DNA from: Methanolobus chelungpuianus
GTDB lineage: Archaea > Halobacteriota > Methanosarcinia > Methanosarcinales > Methanosarcinaceae
DNA length: 64,000 nt
NCBI RefSeq assembly: GCF_024500045.1
Contig: NZ_JTEO01000002.1
Coordinates: 62,001-126,000 of the forward strand
Direction of reading: 5' to 3'
A program made the position numbers and the translations under genes. Of the stretch, positions 9,275 through 17,814 are shown one piece after another (position 1 is the first letter of the stretch; the number at the start of each line of letters is the position of its first letter). The notes below the pieces were generated by a model. It made no database searches, was not told the DNA's origin, and worked only from the letters and a program-made list of their open reading frames with translations.

Positions 9275-10066
9275 ATGGACGACATTCTCCATAGGAGGTT
9301 CTGGGAAGTTGACTTTCTCCGCGGTATGGCTATTGTCCTCATGGTAACTTACCATGTGTTCTTCGACATGAGATTTCTGGACATATCCGAACTGGATCCT
9401 AACTCCGGCATCCTGCTGGTGATCGGAAGGAGCGCTTCCATAACTTTCATTTTCCTGGTCGGCCTGTCCCTCACCCTGAGTTATTCCCGGGCAAGGCTAT
9501 TCTCGGGGGAAACTCCCTCTCTCTTTCCCAAATACGTTAAAAGGGGTGCTGCCATATTCTCATGGGGGCTTGTCATTACCCTGGTCACGGGCATACTGCT
9601 TCCCAGAGGCACTATCTTTTTCGGGATACTTCACCTCATAGGCGTTTCCATTATCCTTGCCTATCCTTTCCTTGGCTTCCAGCTGAAGCCCCTTTTCGCA
9701 GGGTGGGCATTCCTGTTTGCGGGATTCTTTACGGAAGGTGCATATGTTGGCTTTCCCTGGCTGCTCTGGCTTGGCCTGAAGCCCTACGGCTTTTACAGCT
9801 ATGATTATTTCCCCGTTATCCCGTGGTTTGGCATGATCCTTCTGGGTGTTTCGGCCGGGAACATCCTGTACCATGGATACAGGAGGCAGTTCGTGTTACC
9901 TGACCTTGAGCAGAGCTCCCTGGTAAAAATCTTTGCTTGCCTGGGCAGGAATTCCCTGTTCATCTATCTGGTACATCAGCCGCTTATCATAGGCTTCCTG
10001 ATACTGGGAGGATTTGCGAATATAGATATTCTGTCTCCCATGTTCCTGACAGGAGCCTCACCCTGA
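9275..10066 (+). CDS. DUF1624 membrane protein (heparan-alpha-glucosaminide N-acetyltransferase-like)
   Basis: Integral membrane protein of 263 residues with about seven hydrophobic segments. It starts with the family signature RRFWEVDFLRGMAIVLMVTYHVFFD, which holds the Asp and His conserved in DUF1624 and related acyltransferases, and ends with SLFIYLVHQPLIIGFL. It is predicted to transfer an acetyl group across the membrane onto a sugar or other envelope component; the substrate is unknown. AAGGGG sits 5 bases before the ATG. Its last 9 bases overlap the end of the convergent pirin gene. Confidence 0.85.
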   Translation: MDDILHRRFWEVDFLRGMAIVLMVTYHVFFDMRFLDISELDPNSGILLVIGRSASITFIFLVGLSLTLSYSRARLFSGETPSLFPKYVKRGAAIFSWGLVITLVTGILLPRGTIFFGILHLIGVSIILAYPFLGFQLKPLFAGWAFLFAGFFTEGAYVGFPWLLWLGLKPYGFYSYDYFPVIPWFGMILLGVSAGNILYHGYRRQFVLPDLEQSSLVKIFACLGRNSLFIYLVHQPLIIGFLILGGFANIDILSPMFLTGASP

Positions 10067-10972
10067 GCTTTCTGTAAAGCGTACGTCTTCTTTCACGAAC
10101 CTGTTCTCCCTGTATTCCTCGAAAGCCTGCCTCAGTTCCTCCTCCGTGTTCATCACCACAGGCCCTCGCCATGCAACCGGTTCATCCAGGGGCTTTCCTG
10201 ACAGCAGAAGATACCTTAAGCCTTTGTCTCCTGCTTTAATTTCTGTCCAGTAATCGCTGTCGAATACAATCAGGTTCCCGCTTCCAGCGGACGATCCGCT
10301 GGGGTCAAAATAACCTTCCCCTTCCAGGACGTATGCAAGCACTGTATCCGATGGCTGTGTAGGGTGCCTGTAGGAGGCATCAGCCGGTATGGTAACATCC
10401 AGGTATTCTATCTCTGTCATGATATCCTTCACAGGACCACGCATGCCATCGACCTCGCCGCATATCACTTTGATTTCAGTGCCGTTCATCGTATGTACCA
10501 GGGGTATCTGGTCCTTCTTGATCTCCCTGTATCGGGGAGGCATCATTTTATGCGATGCAGGAAGGTTGGTCCACAGTTGCAGTCCCCACAGTTCTCCATT
10601 ATCGTTCCCCTTTGGCATCTCCTGATGTATTATACCGCTGCCTGCTGTCATCCACTGTATGTCGCCGGGCCCGATAGTGCCTCTGTTCCCAAGACTGTCA
10701 CCGTGCTCGATCACTCCGGAGAGCACGTAGGTTATTGTTTCCATGCCGCGATGAGGATGCCAGGGAAATCCCATTCTGTAATCCTCCGGATCCCTGGAGT
10801 GGAACTCATCCAGCATCAGGAAAGGATCGACCTCCGCTGCTTTGCTTAAGGTGAAGGCTCTCCTCAGATGCACTCCGGCTCCCTCCGTTATAGGTACGCT
10901 CTTGAGCATCTGCCTTACATTGCTGGTATTGCCGCTGATATTGCCGCTCGGATTGTCTCTGTTACTGTCCAT
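10058..10972 (-). CDS. Pirin family protein
   Basis: Bicupin protein of 304 residues. The metal site is visible in FPWHPHRGMETITYVLSG (two His) and GSGIIHQEMP (His and Glu). The C-terminal cupin follows with LAYVLEGEGYFDP. Pirins are metal-binding proteins; some have quercetinase activity, but the role in archaea is not known. The first 20 residues, rich in Asn and Ser, are likely a disordered tail or an over-long start. An AT-rich TATA-like segment lies at about 11025-11040 on this strand. The gene is divergent from the broken alkD gene. Confidence 0.9.
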   Translation of the reverse strand: MDSNRDNPSGNISGNTSNVRQMLKSVPITEGAGVHLRRAFTLSKAAEVDPFLMLDEFHSRDPEDYRMGFPWHPHRGMETITYVLSGVIEHGDSLGNRGTIGPGDIQWMTAGSGIIHQEMPKGNDNGELWGLQLWTNLPASHKMMPPRYREIKKDQIPLVHTMNGTEIKVICGEVDGMRGPVKDIMTEIEYLDVTIPADASYRHPTQPSDTVLAYVLEGEGYFDPSGSSAGSGNLIVFDSDYWTEIKAGDKGLRYLLLSGKPLDEPVAWRGPVVMNTEEELRQAFEEYRENRFVKEDVRFTESSG

Positions 10973-11065
10973 AATCTCCCCAAATGAATATCACCCATAA
11001 GCCGTATTAACCACTTGTGCTCTCTTATCGGTATAATTAAAACAGCATCTCAGGCCGGCGAACAA

Positions 11066-11528
11066 ATGCGTGAAGATCTGATACCTGATATAAGAGAGGA
11101 ACTGGCCCTCAACGCAGACGAGAAGACGAAAACCTCATCTACGCGCTTTTTTAAGGTGTGATATTTTCTCTAATCACTCAGTTGCTGCGTTCATCGAAAC
11201 CTATCCCGGGTACATCGACCGGCTCAAAGAGTGGACCGGCTCCGAGAACCGATGGCTCAGGAGGGCTGCGGCAGTAACACTCGTCCTGCCTGCCAGGAAA
11301 GGGAAGTTTTTGGAGGACGTGCTGGAGATCGCTGACAGGCTGCTTGAGGACGAGGATGACCTTGTGCGCAAGGGCTACGGCTGGATGCTCAGGGAGGCAG
11401 GCAAGGCTCACAGGCAGGAGATATTCGACTATGTGATGGCCAACAGGAAGCTTATGCCAAGAATCTCGTTGAGATATGCGATCGAGAAGTTTCCGGAAGA
11501 TATGAGAAAAAAGGCAATGGAAAAGTGA
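11066..11528 (+). pseudogene. DNA alkylation repair enzyme (AlkD-like), internally deleted
   Basis: Two pieces of an AlkD-type DNA glycosylase lie in different frames. The first, 11066-11161, encodes MREDLIPDIREELALNADEK then SSTRFFKV and a stop, the usual family start. The second, from about 11172 to 11528, encodes SNHSVAAFIETYPGYIDRLK, then RWLRRAAAVTLVLPARKGKF and a normal C-terminus. In intact family members (about 230 residues) roughly 80-90 residues separate these pieces, including the middle HEAT-like repeats. So the gene has lost an internal segment and changed frame, and is probably inactive. Confidence 0.82.
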
Positions 11529-11552
11529 TCTATTTTCGGGAGGCAAGCTTTT

Positions 11553-12752
11553 TCAGGCCGCCTCGCCGAGAACATCTCCCTTTATCTCTTCGAATATGAT
11601 GGCATTTTCCCTTATCCGGGCTTCAGCCTCGCAGAAGTCCATATCCTTGCACTCATTATAGAACCCTATGAACCTTGTAAGCCACATCACCCTCAGGGCA
11701 TCCACAAGACGGACATCGTTTGTCTCGGAATATTCCTCGAACATGCGCCATACGATCTCCGACCATCTTTCCGCGTCAAGATACTGCTTTCCTTCAAGGT
11801 ACGCTCCAAGGTGGTTAAGGATATCCTTGGGCAGCAGCTTTTCATAAATGTCCGAGTACTCTCCGTAGCGTTTGGACACGGTCTCAAGCATCTTTTCCCT
11901 GCTCACCGTCACAGGCACAGGCACAGGGCCGTAGTATTCGGACACTCCTGCTATCTCCGTGGACGCAGGCCTGTGGTTCCTTCCATTATAATAAACTGCA
12001 AGATCGAACATTGTCTTGACAACCTGGCGAAACATCGGGATAAGGGAGGATTCAGGGTCTACGTATTTGGTAGTGGACTCATGGAGTTTTAGCCCCAGCA
12101 TGGCTTCCCTTATCCTGCGCTTCTCAGCAGATGCCACCGTGGTGATGAATATATCTATCCCGAAGTCCGAAGGGAACAGGGGGTGGGTGCGCAGTATCTC
12201 CATGAGCTTGCTGGATATGCAGAACTCTCCTCCGATGGGCTGTCTGATATCGGCTCCATAGTATGCTCTTGTGAAGGGGTAGGCAAGGTTGTTCGTGATG
12301 ACCCCGTCAAATTTGTCACGCACATAGAAAGGCACCACAAGATCCGTCCGGCCGTAGAGCACGGGCCTGACCATTTCCTGTATCCACTCGCCCTTGACCG
12401 AGAGCAGGTCCCCATCCACAAAAGCAACAGCCTTGGAGTTGAGCCTGTGTGCGATCTCCATTACAGTGCGTATCCCTTCTCCCTTTCCAGGGGCGCCCAT
12501 TTGCTCTACAACGATCTTTTTCACAGGCGCCAGCTCGAAAAGTCCTGCAAGCTCCGCTGTCCTGTCCGTCGAGAAGCCATCTGACACTACCACAAGCGTA
12601 TTGTAGGGAGAAAGGTACTGCAATATGCCTTCCCTCACGACGTTCATTACGTGCAGTATCGTAGGCTCGACATTCTTTGTAAGGATTCCCACAACAACAT
12701 CTATCTCTCCTATGTCCTCCAGCTGTTCCTCTATGCCGCGATTGATTTCCAT
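11553..12752 (-). CDS. gpgS: Glucosyl-3-phosphoglycerate synthase-like glycosyltransferase (GT81 type)
   Basis: GT-A fold enzyme of 399 residues with an N-terminal Rossmann-like part (VVVGILTKNVEPTI, VVVSDGFSTDRTAELA), the metal-binding AFVDGDLLSVKGEWI, and FGIDIFITT. This resembles the glucosyl-3-phosphoglycerate synthase of cold- or salt-tolerant methanogens, which joins NDP-glucose to 3-phosphoglycerate on the way to the solute glucosylglycerate. The ATG at 12752 with a GGAG site is preferred over a TTG at 12809. No phosphatase gene (gpgP) is adjacent, so the second step must be elsewhere or the product differs. A cytoplasmic location is inferred. Confidence 0.78.
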   Translation of the reverse strand: MEINRGIEEQLEDIGEIDVVVGILTKNVEPTILHVMNVVREGILQYLSPYNTLVVVSDGFSTDRTAELAGLFELAPVKKIVVEQMGAPGKGEGIRTVMEIAHRLNSKAVAFVDGDLLSVKGEWIQEMVRPVLYGRTDLVVPFYVRDKFDGVITNNLAYPFTRAYYGADIRQPIGGEFCISSKLMEILRTHPLFPSDFGIDIFITTVASAEKRRIREAMLGLKLHESTTKYVDPESSLIPMFRQVVKTMFDLAVYYNGRNHRPASTEIAGVSEYYGPVPVPVTVSREKMLETVSKRYGEYSDIYEKLLPKDILNHLGAYLEGKQYLDAERWSEIVWRMFEEYSETNDVRLVDALRVMWLTRFIGFYNECKDMDFCEAEARIRENAIIFEEIKGDVLGEAA

Positions 12753-12956
12753 GTTATCTCCGCATCTTATTTTTACAGGTTTTAGATTTGCATCGACAGT
12801 TAGCGTCAAATCAGTTAGTTTTTGAGCGAACTTCTACTTAAATAAACTCTTTTAAAAAAAGGATATGTTTTTTTATTGAGGAAGTAAATGTATCATCCCT
12901 TTACGGGCTGTGGTCACTGCAGTATCACGAATATTTGAGAAAAAAGGCCCATCCGT

Positions 12957-12999
12957 TAAAAAAAGTAAGCTTGGGAGCAGGCTCTGTCTGCGATCTCCC
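12957..12999 (-). terminator. Hairpin plus T-run after the methyltransferase/ATP-grasp gene
   Basis: On the minus strand GGGAGATCGCAG pairs with CTGCTCCC (GCAG/CTGC plus GGGA/TCCC, with a 4-base bulge), followed by a run of seven T (12958-12964). It lies about 35 bases after the stop of the gene at 13032. Confidence 0.55.
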
Positions 13000-13031
13000 C
13001 GGCTTTTGATCTAAGCAAGAGCTGTGATTGA

Positions 13032-14948
13032 TCACTTCTGTGAAGAAATTCTTTCATCAGCACTCTTGAGAATACTGAGCAGCATGTCCTCGTATGACAT
13101 ACCTGCAAGCTTTGCCATCTTGGCCAGGTGGCCGTCCCAGCACCATCCCGGGTTCGGGTTCACTTCCAGCAGCTTGGGATTACCTGCGGCATCCAGTCTC
13201 CAGTCAAGGCGGGTATAGTCCCTGCACTCCAGCCTGCTGATAAGCTTGAGGCTGCACTCTATGATCTTTTCCTCGGCATCCCTTGGAAGGTCTGCAGGAA
13301 CCGATTTGATCTTCCAGTAAGGTGATTCCGGTATCCATTTGGCTTCATATCCGCACACCCTTGGCAGGTCTTCAGGAAGCTCGGAATAGTCTTCTTGGAT
13401 GATAGGGAGCACATTATAACTTTCAGGCGGGTTGCCTATGATGCCTATGCTCAGGTCCTTTCCGGTAAGGAATTCCTCAATGAGTATCGGCTTGTCGTAC
13501 CCCAGGCCCTCTCTAATATCATAGATGGCCCTGACAACCTCGTCATAGCTGTTGCATACGCTGTGCTGGTTGAGCCCGAAGCTGGAGTCACCGAAGTTCG
13601 GCTTCACGATGACAGGGAAGCCCATGGGCAGTTCGAACATGCTGTCCTCTGCCTTCACGACTATACCTTCAGGAACCGGGACTCCCAGGTCCTTTGCAAT
13701 TCCTCTCACAAGCGCCTTGTCATAGCAGAAGGCAAGGCACTGCGGTCCTGAGCCTGTGTAGGGAATACCAAGCATCTCCAGCAGTGCAGGCACATGTAAT
13801 TCTCTCCTGGGGTCGTTGCTGTAGCCCTCATCACACAGGTTGAATACGAAATCCACCTTGCCTTTAAGTTTTGCAAGGTCGGAGATCAGTGTGTCGTGGT
13901 TGTTCAGGTATTTGAAAGAATAACCTTCGGCCGACTGGATGCTTCCCTTGAGCTGGTCGATGGTATACAGGTCGTCGTCGTCAAAGACCCCGCAGGGTTT
14001 CAGCTCATCCCTCTTCTTTGGATCGCCGAACACGACCACAACGTTCTTTTCAACGTCCTTTGCCTTCTTTTTCTTCGGCGTCCATTCCTTCTTGAGAGAT
14101 GCGGTGACGAAAATGCGCCTTTCCATCATACCCAGGTCCTGGTTTCTCAGGGTCTCCGACTTAACGAAATCCACGATCTCGACATCGGTAAATTCCGCTT
14201 TCTTCAGAAGTTCCACAAGGCCCTCACTGGTGTACAGGCGCTCTGCGTAGAACTGGTCTGCAATAACGCCTGATGTTTCATTGACAATAACCTCTCTGGA
14301 TATCAGTTTCTGTCCGTCTGTCGATATGGAGCGCTCCCGGCATACGAAGTTGTGCTTGTCTATCCATTCCCATGATCTTGGCTGATAATTCTCCTTCAGG
14401 TAGGAACCGTCAGCAACGTCGAGCAGGACCTTTCCCCAGGGTTTGAGTATCCTCTTAACTTCTTTCAGTACCCTCAGGTCCTCCTCCGATGTTTCGAAAT
14501 AGCCAAAACTGTTGCCAAGGAGCATTACTGCATCAAAGGTGTCTGTGGCATAGGGGGTTTTCCTGGCATCCCCTTCCCTGAACTTGACACCAAGCCCTTC
14601 CTTCTTTGCAGTGGCCTTTGCCCTCTGGATAAGATAGTGGGACCTGTCGAGTCCTTCCACATTCTTTACACCTCTTCTTGCAAGCTCCAGCGCATGCCTT
14701 CCCTGCCCGCAGCACAGGTCAAGCACGTGGCTCTCCGGCGTCAGCTTGAGAATATTATGAAAAGTGTCTATTTCCTGCCTGGTGATGGAAGCATCGTCCA
14801 CGATGTCCGCATCGGTCTTCAGGTAAAGGGAATTGAATATTTTTTTCCACCAGTCAGGATTCACATGTTCTTCGAGATGTGAGACAGGCCCGAGTGTCTT
14901 GGGCCTGTTTTTACACTTATTGTGGTAGTTTCTGGCTTTATTTTTCAT
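13032..14948 (-). CDS. Fusion of SAM methyltransferase and D-Ala-D-Ala ligase-like ATP-grasp enzyme
   Basis: A 638-residue protein with two enzymes in one chain. Residues about 30-290 form a class I methyltransferase: motif I VLDLCCGQGRH at 75-85, then FREGDARKTPYATDTFDAVMLL. After a basic linker (KKKKAKDVEKN, near 300), residues about 305-638 form an ATP-grasp ligase of the D-alanine-D-alanine ligase type: NLCDEGYSN, GIPYTGSGPQCL, GFPVIVKPNFGDSSFG, ILIEEFLTGKDLS and LLEVNPNPGW. Archaea lack murein, so it more likely joins and methylates a small peptide-like or amino acid product. The substrates are unknown. TATA-like GTTTAAATG is near 14988 on this strand, and a terminator follows. Confidence 0.88.
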   Translation of the reverse strand: MKNKARNYHNKCKNRPKTLGPVSHLEEHVNPDWWKKIFNSLYLKTDADIVDDASITRQEIDTFHNILKLTPESHVLDLCCGQGRHALELARRGVKNVEGLDRSHYLIQRAKATAKKEGLGVKFREGDARKTPYATDTFDAVMLLGNSFGYFETSEEDLRVLKEVKRILKPWGKVLLDVADGSYLKENYQPRSWEWIDKHNFVCRERSISTDGQKLISREVIVNETSGVIADQFYAERLYTSEGLVELLKKAEFTDVEIVDFVKSETLRNQDLGMMERRIFVTASLKKEWTPKKKKAKDVEKNVVVVFGDPKKRDELKPCGVFDDDDLYTIDQLKGSIQSAEGYSFKYLNNHDTLISDLAKLKGKVDFVFNLCDEGYSNDPRRELHVPALLEMLGIPYTGSGPQCLAFCYDKALVRGIAKDLGVPVPEGIVVKAEDSMFELPMGFPVIVKPNFGDSSFGLNQHSVCNSYDEVVRAIYDIREGLGYDKPILIEEFLTGKDLSIGIIGNPPESYNVLPIIQEDYSELPEDLPRVCGYEAKWIPESPYWKIKSVPADLPRDAEEKIIECSLKLISRLECRDYTRLDWRLDAAGNPKLLEVNPNPGWCWDGHLAKMAKLAGMSYEDMLLSILKSADERISSQK

Positions 14949-15116
14949 CAGGTATTTCCCTCTGAATTGTGAACTGTATCAGTCGATACATTTAAACTGG
15001 AAATACGAATCCTAAGAATAAAAATCTATGTTCACAAAGGAATTTTTCAGGATGCTGCATATTTTATATTACATGGAATTTAAATATCTGCAAAAACCAC
15101 TGGGAAAAAACCGGCA

Positions 15117-16202
15117 TCAGAAGTCAGTGAGAAAAGTCTGCCTTTCATCTATCCTGTCGAGCTTGCTAACTCCCACTCCCAGCAGCCTGAACCTGCCGCA
15201 TCCCATGAATTCCTCCATAAGCTCGATAGCTACCTTTGCTATGGATTCCCTGTCATTGGTAGCTGCATGCAGTGTCCTGGCGCGGGTATAGGTCCTGAAG
15301 TCTTCAAAACGCACCCTGATACTGACCGTCCTGAACCTGAACCTCTTTTTTTCAAGGTCGGTATGCACCTTTACGGCAAGTTCGCGCAGGACCTTTTCTA
15401 TGATCGCAGGATTGGAGATATCCTCATCAAAGGTATCCTCGGTGCTGATGGATTTTACTTCCTCTCTCTCCTTTACCTCCCTCAGGTCAATACCGTTGGC
15501 AAGCTGGTTCATTACAATGCCATATCTTCCAAAGCGGGATATGAGGAACTGCACGTCTGCACCGGCAAGCTGCCCGACTGTCTCTATGCCAATCTCCTTC
15601 AGCAAAGGTTCTGTCTTCTTACCGATACCGGGTATCCTTGACACAGAAAGAGGGTGCAGGAAACTTCTGACTTCTTCTGGCCTCACCACGGTCAGACCAT
15701 CGGGCTTGTTCATGTCGGAAGCTATCTTGGCTATGACCTTGTTGGGTGCGACACCCACCGAGCAGCTCAGTCCCTGCCTGCGCATCACCTCGTTCTTGAT
15801 CTTCCGTGCAAGCAGGGTGGCTGACAGGTAATCCTCTATGCTGTCGCCCACATCCAGATAGGCTTCATCGACGCTGACCTGCTGGAACCTGTCCGCAAAC
15901 ATGCGCAGCACTTTCATGATCCTGTCCGAGGTTTCCTTGTATAGCTGCATATTCACAGGCAGGTAGACCGCTTCGGGGCAGAGTCTATACGCCCTGGATA
16001 TGGGCATTGCGGAGTGGATGCCAAACTTCCTGGCCTCATACGAACAGGTACTGACAACCCCTCTCCCTTTCCCTCCCTTTGGATCGGAACCCACCACAAC
16101 AGGCAAACCCCTGAGTTCGGGGCGCTCCCTTACCTCCACGGAAGAATAGAAGCTATCCATGTCCACATGCATTGTTATCCTGCTGCGCGATGGGCCGTTC
16201 AT
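15117..16202 (-). CDS. dinB: DNA polymerase IV (Y family)
   Basis: Translesion polymerase of 361 residues. The catalytic acids are in HVDMDSFYSSVE (near residue 12) and SVDEAYLDV (near 105); the dNTP-binding YEARKFGI, the helix-hairpin-helix SRIPGIGKKTEPLLKEIG and the little-finger domain RFRTVSIRVRF are also present. The length matches archaeal Dpo4-type enzymes. CAGGT precedes the ATG. No sliding-clamp PIP box is obvious at the C-terminus, which ends DERQTFLTDF; the QTFLTDF end could act as one (Q..L..F), by inference. Confidence 0.95.
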   Translation of the reverse strand: MNGPSRSRITMHVDMDSFYSSVEVRERPELRGLPVVVGSDPKGGKGRGVVSTCSYEARKFGIHSAMPISRAYRLCPEAVYLPVNMQLYKETSDRIMKVLRMFADRFQQVSVDEAYLDVGDSIEDYLSATLLARKIKNEVMRRQGLSCSVGVAPNKVIAKIASDMNKPDGLTVVRPEEVRSFLHPLSVSRIPGIGKKTEPLLKEIGIETVGQLAGADVQFLISRFGRYGIVMNQLANGIDLREVKEREEVKSISTEDTFDEDISNPAIIEKVLRELAVKVHTDLEKKRFRFRTVSIRVRFEDFRTYTRARTLHAATNDRESIAKVAIELMEEFMGCGRFRLLGVGVSKLDRIDERQTFLTDF

Positions 16203-16250
16203 TTACCTGTTTTTATATAATAACTACTTTAATTAAATTATGGCTAGCGT

Positions 16251-16273
16251 CCTGAAAGTGTTTGTCTTTCAGG
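16251..16273. promoter_or_regulatory. 8-bp perfect inverted repeat between dinB and a small membrane gene
   Basis: CCTGAAAG (16251-16258) and CTTTCAGG (16266-16273) flank a 7-base spacer, in the divergent intergenic region, about 45 bases before the start at 16317 and about 50 bases before the dinB start. An operator or a leader hairpin is possible; nothing else supports either. Confidence 0.3.
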
Positions 16274-16316
16274 GTCCGAAATATTATTAAGGCTTTAACT
16301 GAGTTTCAGGTGAATA

Positions 16317-16604
16317 ATGTACATATATATTGCAATGTCTGCTTATCTGGTCGTTCTCTTCCTGACCCTGCGCGATATCCGCATATACAGGCGCACAGGC
16401 CTGGCGTCTTACAGGAAAGGGGCCTTTAAAGGCCTTATAGCTTCAACTGTGGTGCTTGCGGGTACCCTGCTTACCCCCGCACTGCCTGAACCGGGGCTAC
16501 TTATAGTTTTTATCGGGCTCTTCATAAACCGTAAAGGTATCCGGGAAAAGGTGTTCAGGGACGCAGGTACCATGGACAGGCTGCTTGGCAAGACCGACAT
16601 CTAA
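16317..16604 (+). CDS. Small membrane protein of unknown function
   Basis: A 95-residue protein. I do not recognise the family. The N-terminal helix YIAMSAYLVVLFLTL and a second hydrophobic stretch (GLIASTVVLAGTLL followed by GLLIVFIGLFI) suggest two or three membrane segments, with basic loops (RDIRIYRRTG, NRKGIREKVFRD) on the cytoplasmic side. AGGTGA lies 3 bases before the ATG. It is divergent from dinB and upstream of S17e, with no clear functional link. Confidence 0.6.
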   Translation: MYIYIAMSAYLVVLFLTLRDIRIYRRTGLASYRKGAFKGLIASTVVLAGTLLTPALPEPGLLIVFIGLFINRKGIREKVFRDAGTMDRLLGKTDI

Positions 16605-16724
16605 CTAAGGTTTAAGGTCAACTCCGGCAATCCAAAAGGTATAAATGTAAGTGTATTTATTATAAGCCGTTACAACTTATTGTCATAAAGTTTACAGTTT
16701 CATCACTACCAATGGAGAATCATC

Positions 16725-16919
16725 ATGGGAAATATAAGACAGAACAATATCAAGACTATCTCACTCCGCTTAATTGACAAGTATGGCGACTCCTTTACAG
16801 GGGACTTCGACGCAAACAAGCTCCTTGTAACAAAGTACACCACCATCGAGAGCAAGGTTATCAGGAACCGTGTTGCAGGTTACGTAACAAGAAAGATCAC
16901 ACACAAGCCCAAAGAGTAA
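16725..16919 (+). CDS. rps17e: 30S ribosomal protein S17e
   Basis: Small-subunit protein found in archaea and eukaryotes. It has 64 residues, [20 protein letters not shown] onward, with the conserved [22 protein letters not shown] and a basic C-terminus. GGAGAATCATC precedes the ATG. The gene is 19 bases before dapA, and the S17e-dapA-dapB order suggests one operon. Confidence 0.96.
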   Translation: MGNIRQNNIKTISLRLIDKYGDSFTGDFDANKLLVTKYTTIESKVIRNRVAGYVTRKITHKPKE

Positions 16920-16938
16920 GCCTTTGAAGGGATGCCCC

Positions 16939-17814
16939 ATGTTCGAAGGAGTTCTACCTGCGCTTGTAACCCCCTTCACAAAGGACAATAAGATCGACTG
17001 CGAAAGTTTCAGGAAGATCGTCTCCTTTGTGGAAGAAGGCGGTGTTTCAGGCATCGTGGCCTGTGGCACGACCGGTGAATCGGCAACCCTCTCAATGGCG
17101 GAACATAAGCAGCTCATTGACCTTTCCATTGACTGCGCCAATGTTCCGGTTGTAGCCGGAACGGGTTCCAATAACACGGTGGAAGCGATAGAACTTACGA
17201 AACATGCGGCTGATGCAGGGGCTGATGCAGCTCTTGTGATTTCTCCCTATTATAACAAGTCCAACAGGGCAGGGCTTCTTGCTCATTTTAAGTCCATAGC
17301 GGACTCTGCTGACATCCCTATCATTTTGTATAACGTACCTTCCCGCACCGGGCAGGATATTTCCGCAGAGCTCATCGCCGAGCTTGCAAAGGTGGGCAAT
17401 ATCGTGGCTGTCAAGGAGGCAAGCGGAAGCGTTGAGAAAGTCTCCCGTATCCTTGAACTTACCGCAGATGAGGATTTTGATGTCCTTTCCGGTGAGGATG
17501 GCCTGACACTCCCAATACTATCTGTGGGCGGCGTGGGTGTCATCTCAGTTGTCGCGAACGTGGTGCCCGGTATGATGGTAAGGCTCGTGGACGCAGCCTG
17601 TAAGGGCGACCTGAGGACTGCGAGGGAAATGCATTTCAAGATGGCTCCCCTCACGCGCGCTCTGTTCTCCGAGACAAACCCCATACCTGTCAAGCGTGCC
17701 ATGGAACTCATGGGACTCTCAAGAGGCGATCTCAGGCTCCCGCTGGCACCGCTCAGCGAAGAGAATGACAGGATACTGAAAAGCACACTTCGTGAACTCG
17801 GGTGCATAGCATGA
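16939..17814 (+). CDS. dapA: 4-hydroxy-tetrahydrodipicolinate synthase
   Basis: Condenses pyruvate with aspartate semialdehyde in lysine synthesis. It has 291 residues from the ATG at 16939; an in-frame TTG at 16924 would add only five. Motifs: GTTGESATLS (pyruvate-binding Thr pair), ISPYYNKSNRAGLLAHF, ILYNVPSRTGQD with the catalytic Tyr, and VAVKEASGS with the Schiff-base Lys. Its stop overlaps the dapB start (ATGA), so the two are translationally coupled. Confidence 0.97.
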   Translation: MFEGVLPALVTPFTKDNKIDCESFRKIVSFVEEGGVSGIVACGTTGESATLSMAEHKQLIDLSIDCANVPVVAGTGSNNTVEAIELTKHAADAGADAALVISPYYNKSNRAGLLAHFKSIADSADIPIILYNVPSRTGQDISAELIAELAKVGNIVAVKEASGSVEKVSRILELTADEDFDVLSGEDGLTLPILSVGGVGVISVVANVVPGMMVRLVDAACKGDLRTAREMHFKMAPLTRALFSETNPIPVKRAMELMGLSRGDLRLPLAPLSEENDRILKSTLRELGCIA

